Source: an uncultured Atopostipes sp.
Lineage (GTDB): Bacteria; Bacillota; Bacilli; Lactobacillales; Carnobacteriaceae_A
NCBI GenBank assembly: GCA_947296835.1
Contig: CAMYQS010000106.1
Coordinates: 1-5,571 of the forward strand
Length of the DNA: 5,571 nt
Direction: 5' to 3'
In this document: positions 1 through 5,037 of the stretch, piece after piece
Layout: each line of letters begins with the position of its first letter
Position numbering within the stretch: position 1 is the stretch's first letter
Notes under the pieces: model-generated
Told to the model about the DNA's origin: nothing
Databases searched by the model: none
What the model saw: the letters and a program-made list of their open reading frames with translations, nothing else
Made by a program: the position numbers and the translations under genes

Positions 1-469
1 TATTTATGCTTTAGGAGATGTCAATGGTGGGCAACAACAAACATATCTATCCTTAGATGATTACCGTATTGTACGTAGTCAGTTATATGATGATGGTTCA
101 TATGATCTTTCGAAGAGAGCTTTCATACCAAGTACATTTTTTATAAATCCACCACTATCTACTGTCGGCTTGTCAGAAGAAGCAGCAATTGAAAGTGGCT
201 TTAATGCGAAAGTAGCGAAGATACCCGTCGAATCGATTCCAAAATCTAAAATCCTTGGTAATACGGTAGGATTTTACAAAGTAATCGTCGATGCAGATAC
301 AAACCTGATTCTTGGTGCAGTGTTACTCGGGGAAGAAAGTCATGAAGTGATTAACATTATTGCGACAGCAATGATTGGGAGACTACCTTATCAAGTGTTA
401 AAAAATCAAGTATACACCCATCCAACAATGGCAGAAGCCTTAAAGGATTTGTTTGGCGCAATAGAATAA
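1..469 (+). CDS. RclA/MerA-type FAD-dependent disulfide oxidoreductase (hypothiocyanous acid reductase-like), C-terminal part
   Basis: This is the 3' end of a gene that begins before the window; the reading frame starts at base 2 and gives 155 residues before TAA at 467-469. The first visible residues, IYALGDV, are the second FAD-binding motif of class I pyridine nucleotide-disulfide oxidoreductases, with the Asp that contacts the flavin ribityl. The following run around TYLSLDDYRIV is typical of the RclA subgroup. From about residue 50 the dimerisation domain follows (FFINPPLSTVGLSE). The C-terminal THPTMAE carries the His/Glu pair (visible residues 140 and 144) that forms the active-site base across the dimer. 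Family members are about 440-450 residues, so roughly one third is present, and the CxxxxC redox site lies outside. Characterised relatives use NAD(P)H to reduce hypothiocyanous acid, an oxidant of host peroxidases. The subfamily call rests on the GDV-to-DDYRIV region. Other disulfide reductases such as mercuric reductase are less likely but not excluded. Confidence 0.85.
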   Translation, partial: IYALGDVNGGQQQTYLSLDDYRIVRSQLYDDGSYDLSKRAFIPSTFFINPPLSTVGLSEEAAIESGFNAKVAKIPVESIPKSKILGNTVGFYKVIVDADTNLILGAVLLGEESHEVINIIATAMIGRLPYQVLKNQVYTHPTMAEALKDLFGAIE

Positions 470-472
470 CAT

Positions 473-513
473 GAAAAAACGACTAGAAAAAGCACTATTC
501 TGGTCGTTTTTTC
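473..513 (+). terminator. Rho-independent terminator after the oxidoreductase gene, probably bidirectional
   Basis: Bases 473-488 pair with 498-513 to give a 16-bp stem with a single G-U pair and a 9-base loop (489-497). The base of the stem is an A6 run facing a T6 run, so both strands carry a U-tract at the 3' side. It begins 4 bases after the stop codon of the plus-strand gene. Because the opposite gene (metQ-like) converges on it, it could also stop read-through from that operon. Confidence 0.85.
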
Positions 514-659
514 CATTTTAATGATGCTCAGTCCACTTATTTCAAATACGTGGACTCATTCACGTATTAAACTAGACCCTTAATATTATTTTGAAATATA
601 TCTAGACTTAGTGAAGGGTAATAATAATCAGGACACTAGGTATAATACCTTATACTATG
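514..659. other. Gene-free stretch between convergent genes with overlapping inverted repeats
   Basis: No open frame with a ribosome binding site is present. The stretch holds several short inverted repeats: AGTCCAC 530-536 with GTGGACT 550-556; AATACGTG 545-552 with CACGTATT 561-568; CTAGA 572-576 with TCTAG 601-605; ACCCTT 576-581 with AAGGGT 614-619; and a 13-bp palindrome AGGTAT-A-ATACCT at 638-650. The first two share bases 550-552 and so cannot both form. The third and fourth pairs interleave and share base 576. The last palindrome contains TATAAT (641-646) but no acceptable -35 element lies upstream. Function unknown; this may be decayed sequence. Confidence 0.5.
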
Positions 660-692
660 AAAAAACCCCTTCCTTTTTAAAAGTTAGGGGTT
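660..692 (-). terminator. Rho-independent terminator of the metNIQ-like operon
   Basis: On the minus strand AACCCCT pairs with AGGGGTT (plus-strand bases 686-692 and 664-670). The stem is extended by an inner A/T-rich pairing, CTTTT at 673-677 with AAAAG at 679-683, and followed by a run of T residues (complement of A660-A665). It starts 13 bases beyond the metQ-like stop codon. There is no U-tract on the plus side, so it appears to act on the minus strand only. Confidence 0.85.
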
Positions 693-705
693 AAATATTG
701 TTTAA

Positions 706-1566
706 TTATTCAGCTGATGGATTTTTAAATGATGGGTATAAGTGGTTAACTTCAGATAATTCAGTTAAGAAATCATATACTGCTTGAGATGTAAATGCGT
801 CAACTAAAGCTTGAGTTGCTTCAGCATATTCATTTTCTTCACGAACCACAACTGTTAATGCAAATAAGTCATTATCTTCACTTTCTAAAAATAGAGCGTC
901 ATCTGGTGTTAAACCAGCACTAGCAATATATGTTGGTAAGTTAAAGACTAATTCAACACCATCTTCATATGCTGCAGTTAAGTTTAGTAAATCGATTGAT
1001 GTAAATTTAAAGTCATGTGGGTTATCCGTAACGTCTTGTAGCGTTACATCGATTGGTGCAACATTCTCATCTAATTCGATTAATCCTTGTTCTGCTAAGA
1101 CTAATAGAGCACGTGTTTCGTTTGATTTATCACTTGGAATAGCAATTTCAGCACCGTCTTCAATTTCATCGATTGAATTGTAAACAGGTGAGTAGTAACC
1201 AACGATTGGATCATAGATCGTTTGGATAGCTACTAAGTCACCGTCGTTAGCATCGTTGTATTGCTCCATGAACGGTTCGTGTTGTGAGAAGCTTGCGTAT
1301 GCTTCTTCGTGTTGTACCGCTTCGTTATATTGAACGTTATCGCTAACTTCCATAATTTCAATTTTGTAAGGTTCAGCTATGTTTTCAGCTGCAATCTCAA
1401 CGATGTCTGTCATTGGAGGCATAGTAGAAGCAACAACTAAAGTAGTTGGCTCAGTTTCATCTGTACCATTCTCAACGTCATTACCTTCTTCAGCGCCATT
1501 TCCACATGCTGCTAAAATTGCTGCAGTACCTAAAAACAATAAACCTTTAAATTTTTTACTAAACAT
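706..1566 (-). CDS. metQ: MetQ/NlpA-family ABC transporter substrate-binding lipoprotein
   Basis: A 286-residue lipoprotein of the NlpA family (methionine-uptake ABC importers). The N-terminus has Lys residues, a hydrophobic stretch (about 8-20) and the lipobox LAAC with Cys21 as lipidation site, so the mature protein is anchored outside the cytoplasmic membrane. Residues 22-41 form an acidic, Gly/Asn-rich linker. The binding domain follows, with family landmarks: YKIEIMEVSDNVQYNEA (67-83), ASFSQHEPFM (91-100), the IPSDKSNETRALLVL segment (143-157, Arg152 in the usual ligand-binding place) and the NPHDFKF motif (182-188). The segment normally read as V-I-N-x-N-Y is V-F-N-L-P-T-Y here (207-213), so the conserved ligand Asn appears replaced by Thr212. 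The start ATG has AGGAGG at 1577-1582, 10 bases upstream. It is the last gene of the operon, 29 bases after the permease gene. Membership in the family is clear; methionine as ligand is only an inference, and another sulfur compound or a small peptide is possible. Confidence 0.88.
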   Translation of the reverse strand: MFSKKFKGLLFLGTAAILAACGNGAEEGNDVENGTDETEPTTLVVASTMPPMTDIVEIAAENIAEPYKIEIMEVSDNVQYNEAVQHEEAYASFSQHEPFMEQYNDANDGDLVAIQTIYDPIVGYYSPVYNSIDEIEDGAEIAIPSDKSNETRALLVLAEQGLIELDENVAPIDVTLQDVTDNPHDFKFTSIDLLNLTAAYEDGVELVFNLPTYIASAGLTPDDALFLESEDNDLFALTVVVREENEYAEATQALVDAFTSQAVYDFLTELSEVNHLYPSFKNPSAE

Positions 1567-1595
1567 ATCTTTTTTTCCTCCTGAAATTTCTTTTG

Positions 1596-2282
1596 TTATT
1601 TTTTATCTAATTTTTGAGCTAATTTCAAACCAGCCCATTGAAAAACTTGTACAAAAATAATGATGATGATAATCGCTGTGAACATAATATCTGTTTCATA
1701 ACGGTGGTAACCATAACGAATAGCGAAATCACCAATACCGCCACCACCAATTGCTCCCATTATTGTAGAGTAGGAGATAAAGCTGACAAATGCGGTTGTA
1801 AATCCAATGATTAATGAACTCCTCGCTTCAACAAATAAAAATTTGAAGACATACTGTGGTGTAGTTGCTCCGAAAGCTTGTGCCGTTTCGGTAATTTCTT
1901 TTGGTAAGTCAAGCAGGGATTGCTCAACGAATCGGGCATAGAGTGCAATGGAAATAACCATCATTGGAAACGAAGCTGCAATCGGATCTCCAGTAGCTCG
2001 TCCATATGTTGCCCGAATTAATGGTTGCATAACGATAACGAGAAGTAGGAAAGGAAAAGAACGCACAATATTAACGATTATATTCATAAGTTGATTCCAG
2101 AATTTATTTTCTAGTGGTCGATTTTTACTCGTTAAAAAAATAAATGTTCCTAGTGGTAATCCTAGCAAGATGGCAGCCAACGTAGAAAAAATCATCATGA
2201 TTCCCGTCTCTCCCATACTTTCAATCATAGATGGAGCGTAATCAATCACTCTTTGAAAGTAGGTTTGTAATGCGTCACTCAT
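1596..2282 (-). CDS. metI: MetI-like ABC transporter permease
   Basis: A 228-residue membrane permease of the binding-protein-dependent transport family (MetI type), the channel of the importer. Hydrophobic segments lie at about residues 25-50, 66-90, 101-120, 154-182 and 199-220, the usual five-helix MetI plan. The cytoplasmic coupling (EAA-like) loop is E132-T-A-Q-A-F-G138-A-T, which docks on the ATPase. The GGGGIGDFAIRYGYHR stretch (179-194) is highly characteristic of MetI and separates it from other small permeases. The last helix contains six consecutive Ile (204-209). The start codon overlaps the metN-like gene by 8 bases (ATGAGTGA), and AGGGAGGT (2291-2298) lies about 8 bases upstream inside that gene, which suggests translational coupling. 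Length is normal for the family. The protein should work as a homodimer with two copies of the upstream ATPase. Confidence 0.92.
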   Translation of the reverse strand: MSDALQTYFQRVIDYAPSMIESMGETGIMMIFSTLAAILLGLPLGTFIFLTSKNRPLENKFWNQLMNIIVNIVRSFPFLLLVIVMQPLIRATYGRATGDPIAASFPMMVISIALYARFVEQSLLDLPKEITETAQAFGATTPQYVFKFLFVEARSSLIIGFTTAFVSFISYSTIMGAIGGGGIGDFAIRYGYHRYETDIMFTAIIIIIIFVQVFQWAGLKLAQKLDKK

Positions 2283-3015
2283 TTAGCAATACCTCCCTAG
2301 CTAATTCCTGATATGAAACGTCTGATTGAAAGGCATTCATTTCTCTAGAAACTTCTAACACATCAACTAACTTACCTTCATCCAAAATGGCCACACGATT
2401 ACATAAGTCTTTTACAACATCTAGCTCATGCGTAACAATTAGAATAGTGATTTCAAATGTTTCAGACACACGGGTGAGTAAGTCGACAATTTCTCGTTTG
2501 GTAATTTCATCTAAAGCGGAAGTTGGTTCATCACATAACAATATTTTTGGACGGGTAATTAATCCCCGTGCGATACCAACTCGTTGTTTTTGCCCACCTG
2601 ATAATTCACTTGGATAACTATTTCGTTTACCTTCCAAACCCACAAATTTTAGTATTTGATCAATGTCTAAAGCATCATCGTAATGATGAAGCTCTAATGG
2701 AAGTAAGATGTTTTCTTCAACTGTCTTATTTCCAAGCAGATTAAATTGTTGGAAGATCATCCCAATTTGTTTTTTGAAAAGTCGAAGCTCTCGATTATTT
2801 AACGTGGCAACGTTCGTACCGTTGACTTCAACTATACCTTCACTGGGTGTTTCTAACGCATTGATGAAACGAAGTAATGTTGATTTTCCGGCACCGCTTT
2901 CACCAATAATTCCAAATATTTCATTTTTTTCAATGAATAATGAAATATTATCAATTGCTAGTAAAGGGCCAGCTTTACTAGCAAAAATTTTTGAAACGTT
3001 TTTAAATTCAATCAC
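2275..3015 (-). CDS. metN: MetN-like ABC transporter ATP-binding protein, short form without C-terminal regulatory domain
   Basis: A 246-residue ABC ATPase that powers the importer encoded downstream. Visible motifs are Walker A GESGAGKST (38-46), Q-loop Gln89 in IFQQFNLL, signature LSGGQ (138-142), Walker B ILLCDEPTSALD (158-169, catalytic Glu163) and H-loop His196. The FQxFNLL...TVxENxxLPLE run is typical of MetN. Classical MetN is about 340 residues, with a C-terminal NIL/ACT-like domain (about 100 residues) through which methionine shuts the transporter off. That domain is absent here, and the usual GPVxEVF segment after the H-loop is also replaced by an unrelated tail (about 216-246). 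The stop is a plain TGA overlapping the permease start, so this looks like a real short form rather than a broken gene. The start is GTG (3013-3015): homology begins at residue 2 and the next in-frame Met is residue 86. The Shine-Dalgarno AAGGAG lies at 3027-3032. Confidence 0.9.
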   Translation of the reverse strand: MIEFKNVSKIFASKAGPLLAIDNISLFIEKNEIFGIIGESGAGKSTLLRFINALETPSEGIVEVNGTNVATLNNRELRLFKKQIGMIFQQFNLLGNKTVEENILLPLELHHYDDALDIDQILKFVGLEGKRNSYPSELSGGQKQRVGIARGLITRPKILLCDEPTSALDEITKREIVDLLTRVSETFEITILIVTHELDVVKDLCNRVAILDEGKLVDVLEVSREMNAFQSDVSYQELAREVLLNE

Positions 3016-3025
3016 AGTAGATTTA

Positions 3026-3032
3026 CTCCTTT
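3026..3032 (-). promoter_or_regulatory. Ribosome binding site deciding the GTG start of metN
   Basis: On the minus strand AAGGAGT is followed by about 10 bases and then GTG at 3015-3013. No ATG is available near the conserved N-terminus, so this site fixes the rare start codon. Confidence 0.7.
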
Positions 3033-3070
3033 CTTATTAGTTACGAACTGCCAGTAAAAAGCCAAGAGTA

Positions 3071-3100
3071 ATTATATAAGTAACCAGGAGAAATAGGCAA
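3071..3100 (-). promoter_or_regulatory. Predicted promoter of the metNIQ-like operon
   Basis: Reading the minus strand, TTGCCT (3100-3095) is followed by 18 bases and a perfect TATAAT (3076-3071). Transcription would start near 3064 and give a leader of about 50 bases. That is too short for an S-box or T-box leader. This is a pattern match only. Confidence 0.55.
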
Positions 3101-3203
3101 AATCTGGATTAAAACAACATAATTGGAGGGTGGAATATAGGCGAAATATTTTCGGAACGTTGATTTGACAGTGTTTCATCTTTAACAAATCTATTTTATA
3201 TAG

Positions 3204-3215
3204 AACAATATTGTT
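3204..3215. repeat. 12-bp palindrome AACAA-TA-TTGTT, candidate operator
   Basis: A perfect palindrome with the same arms as the one at 3259-3270; their centres are 55 bp apart. A TATGAT hexamer follows directly (3216-3221) but has no good -35 partner. The regulator is unknown. Confidence 0.4.
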
Positions 3216-3253
3216 TATGATTAGGTCAGTCTTACATTTAGAAGTCAGTTCAT

Positions 3254-3283
3254 TAGACAACAAACTTGTTAGACCTTTATGAT
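3254..3283 (+). promoter_or_regulatory. Predicted promoter of the yetF-like gene
   Basis: TAGACA (3254-3259) lies 18 bases before TATGAT (3278-3283); each hexamer differs from consensus at one position. The expected start is near 3290, giving a leader of about 29 bases to the ATG at 3319. The palindrome at 3259-3270 sits in the spacer. Confidence 0.5.
3259..3270. repeat. 12-bp palindrome AACAA-AC-TTGTT, candidate operator inside promoter spacer
   Basis: The arms AACAA and TTGTT are identical to those of the palindrome at 3204-3215. It starts on the last base of the predicted -35 hexamer and ends before the -10, so a protein bound here would be placed to block RNA polymerase. No regulator gene is in the window. 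Confidence 0.45.
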
Positions 3284-3318
3284 GAAATTGAGAATAAAAA
3301 GTGAGGAGATGAAAAAGA

Positions 3319-3993
3319 ATGGAAATGTACATAGGAATAGCTAGCAAGTTAATTATTGGTGCGATTGGTATCTTTATTTTACTTCGGATTATGGGGAAAA
3401 AAGCGATGTCCGAATTAACACCGTTTGATTTAATCTATATTCTATTACTTGGTGCAGTAGTGGAAGAAGCGGTATATGATGACAAAGTAAATGTACTACA
3501 TGTTCTGTTCGCGATTATCCTGTGGGGGATATTTGTTTTTGTAATTGAAAAATCTTTACAACGGACTGAAAAATTTTCTTCGTTTATTGAAGGGGAACCA
3601 GCAATCTTAATTGAAAAAGGCCAGTTAAATATAAAAGAACTTGATGCTAATTACTTTGATATTGAACAACTTCGCTCAATGCTTCGACAAAACGAAGTAT
3701 ATTCGATTGCGGATGTATACTATGCCATCTTAGAGGTAAACGGCAGTTTGACAGTCGTTACTAAAGATCAAGCCGTTATTCCATCTGCTTTACTCATTGA
3801 ATTCGGTAGTATTCAAATGAACACCTTAGTATATATAGATAAAGATGAATCCTGGTTGCGTACAAAACTAGTCGAACTAGGTCATGATAACCTAGAAGAA
3901 ATCGTGTATTGTGAATGGTTAGAAACTGACAATCAGTTAATTGTTGAACTATACAGTAACACGATCCGTAAAAAGATTTATATCGATGATTAA
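3319..3993 (+). CDS. DUF421/YetF-family membrane protein
   Basis: A 224-residue protein of the YetF (DUF421) family, common in Bacillota and related to E. coli YcaP. Three hydrophobic segments lie at about residues 5-23, 36-56 and 60-77, with the family hallmark LLRIMGKKAMSELTPFD (21-37) between the first two. The cytoplasmic part starts near residue 86 with GEPAILIEKG (92-101), continues through IEQLRSMLRQ (115-124) and VYYAILEVNGSLTV (133-146), and ends in an alpha/beta tail (about 165-224). The molecular function is not settled. The family is linked to the Bacillus spore membrane through the 2Duf protein, which also carries DUF1657, but that domain is absent here and nothing in the window indicates sporulation. 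The length matches the family. The ATG is preceded by GAGGAG (3303-3308) at 10 bases; a second Met at residue 3 is an alternative start. It has its own predicted promoter, diverges from the importer operon and lies 92 bases before cysK. Confidence 0.88.
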   Translation: MEMYIGIASKLIIGAIGIFILLRIMGKKAMSELTPFDLIYILLLGAVVEEAVYDDKVNVLHVLFAIILWGIFVFVIEKSLQRTEKFSSFIEGEPAILIEKGQLNIKELDANYFDIEQLRSMLRQNEVYSIADVYYAILEVNGSLTVVTKDQAVIPSALLIEFGSIQMNTLVYIDKDESWLRTKLVELGHDNLEEIVYCEWLETDNQLIVELYSNTIRKKIYIDD

Positions 3994-4002
3994 GCAGCTT
4001 AA
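3990..4002. repeat. 13-bp palindrome over the yetF-like stop codon
   Basis: TTAAGC (3990-3995) and GCTTAA (3997-4002) are exact inverted arms around a single A. The loop is too small and no U-tract follows, so it is not a terminator. It could be a DNA-binding site ahead of cysK or chance. Confidence 0.3.
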
Positions 4003-4085
4003 AGAAACCAATTTATTTGTAATATGTGGATAAATGTGAGATATATACTATAAGTTTATTTTCAAAAAAGAAGGGAAGTATTTAA
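4003..4085 (+). promoter_or_regulatory. Leader region of cysK with weak promoter-like elements
   Basis: No terminator is visible between the yetF-like gene and cysK, so read-through is possible. Two overlapping -10-like hexamers occur, TATACT (4044-4049) and TATAAG (4049-4054), but neither has a good -35 at 16-18 bases; TTGTAA (4017-4022) is 21 bases from the first. No T-box or riboswitch is seen. An AAGGG Shine-Dalgarno-like site (4071-4075) lies 10 bases before the ATG. Confidence 0.3.
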
Positions 4086-5018
4086 ATGACAAAAATTTAT
4101 GACTCAATTGATCAAATAATAGGTAAAACACCTCTTGTAAGATTGCCGGAAGCTTTAGTACCTGAGAATTTTAACGGGAATCTCCTATTAAAACTTGAAT
4201 CACTAAACCCAGGTGGTTCAGTTAAAGACCGTATTGGGAAAGCAATGATCGATCGTGCTGAGAAAGAAGGCGTCTTAAAAGAAGGCGGCACAATTGTAGA
4301 AGCTTCTTCTGGAAATACAGGAATTGCATTAGCACTTGTTGGTGCGGCTCGTGGGTACAATGTTATCTTAACCATGCCGGAAACGATGTCTAAAGAACGT
4401 CGCGCACTCCTTAAGGCATATGGTGCTGAACTAGTGCTAACACCGGGTGACGATGGTATTCCTGGAGCAATCGCAAAAGCAAAAGAAATCACCGAAGCAA
4501 TAGAAGGTGCATTCTTAGCTAGTCAATTTGAGAATACTGTGAATCCAGAGATCCATTACCAAACAACGGGGCCTGAAATTTGGGAAGATACAGATGGTGA
4601 CGTAGATATTGTTGTTTCAGGAATTGGAACAGGTGGAACGATTACAGGTGCAGGTAAATATCTCAAAGAACAAAAAGATAGTGTTGAAATGATTGCCGTT
4701 GAACCAGTTGGATCGCCATTATTAGCAAAAGGTGAAACTGGAAAACATAGGATCCAAGGAATTGGAGCAGGAGTTATTCCAGCTATTTTAGATCAAGATA
4801 TTTATTCAGAGATTATTTTATCGACCGATGACGATGCAATTAAAACATCACGTAAAGTTGCAACGGACGGTGGTCTGTTTGTGGGAGTCTCTGCTGGTGC
4901 AGCATTATGGGCAGCTTTAGAAGTGGCTAAACGACCAGAGAATGCTGACAAAACGATTGTTGCAGTTCTACCAGATAATGGTGATCGCTACTTGACGTTT
5001 GAAGGATTTATTGAATAA
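4086..5018 (+). CDS. cysK: Cysteine synthase (O-acetylserine sulfhydrylase), PLP-dependent
   Basis: A 310-residue cytoplasmic enzyme that makes cysteine from O-acetylserine and sulfide, the last step of cysteine synthesis. It is a full-length fold type II PLP protein. Lys47 in NPGGSVKDR (41-49) forms the Schiff base. EASSGNTG (72-79) is the substrate-binding loop, SQFEN (146-150) carries the conserved Gln, GIGTGGT (179-185) binds the cofactor phosphate, and the Ser269 region GVSAGAA (267-273) contacts the pyridine nitrogen. The end, LPDNGDRYL (295-303), matches the usual CysK terminus. The substrate loop reads A-S-S where many CysK have P-T-S, a modest variation. The next gene, 19 bases downstream, encodes serine acetyltransferase, which supplies the substrate and often binds CysK; this supports the assignment over cystathionine beta-synthase, a close homologue. 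Confidence 0.95.
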   Translation: MTKIYDSIDQIIGKTPLVRLPEALVPENFNGNLLLKLESLNPGGSVKDRIGKAMIDRAEKEGVLKEGGTIVEASSGNTGIALALVGAARGYNVILTMPETMSKERRALLKAYGAELVLTPGDDGIPGAIAKAKEITEAIEGAFLASQFENTVNPEIHYQTTGPEIWEDTDGDVDIVVSGIGTGGTITGAGKYLKEQKDSVEMIAVEPVGSPLLAKGETGKHRIQGIGAGVIPAILDQDIYSEIILSTDDDAIKTSRKVATDGGLFVGVSAGAALWAALEVAKRPENADKTIVAVLPDNGDRYLTFEGFIE

Positions 5019-5037
5019 AAAGGAGTAGGGTGAGACT

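Larger units (their letters stand above)
3016..3318. other. Divergent intergenic control region between metN and the yetF-like gene
   Basis: This 303-base AT-rich gap separates two divergent genes. It holds one plausible promoter per direction (see separate entries), two palindromes AACAA-TA-TTGTT (3204-3215) and AACAA-AC-TTGTT (3259-3270), a short palindrome ACTG-C-CAGT (3047-3055) near the expected metN transcript start, and a direct repeat GTCAGT at 3225-3230 and 3244-3249. TTAGAC occurs twice 16 bases apart (3253-3258 and 3269-3274). I find no SAM riboswitch core, no convincing T-box and no hairpin terminator, so the metN leader is probably short and any control acts at the DNA level. No believable small gene was found. 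Confidence 0.6.

Noticed and set aside
641..646. TATAAT hexamer that could start an antisense transcript into the metQ-like gene
   Set aside because: The matching -35 position reads GTAATA, and the hexamer is part of a palindrome in AT-rich sequence.
1379..1660. Plus-strand open frame opposite the metQ-like gene
   Set aside because: It is antisense to a clear lipoprotein gene, with no ribosome binding site or domain.
2387..3040. Two plus-strand open frames (2387-2617 and 2708-3040) opposite the metN-like gene
   Set aside because: Both mirror the ABC ATPase coding strand and show no independent coding signal.
3127..3135. AGGGTGGAA on the plus strand resembling the T-box core AGGGTGGNACCGCG
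   Set aside because: The ACCGCG half is missing, and no competing terminator hairpin or upstream specifier stem is visible before the yetF-like gene.
3165..3170. Perfect TTGACA hexamer on the plus strand
   Set aside because: No reasonable -10 lies 16-19 bases downstream (the 17-base position reads AATCTA), so it is not called as a promoter.
3072..3347. Minus-strand open frame of 91 codons across the divergent promoter region
   Set aside because: It has no Shine-Dalgarno site, its start lies inside the yetF-like gene, it overlaps the predicted promoters and its protein shows no recognisable family.
4112..4492. Minus-strand open frame opposite cysK
   Set aside because: It is fully antisense to a strongly supported gene; its Ser/Pro-rich composition reflects the complementary frame.
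5030..5032. GTG upstream of the serine acetyltransferase ATG as an alternative start
   Set aside because: It is not in the same reading frame as the conserved protein.
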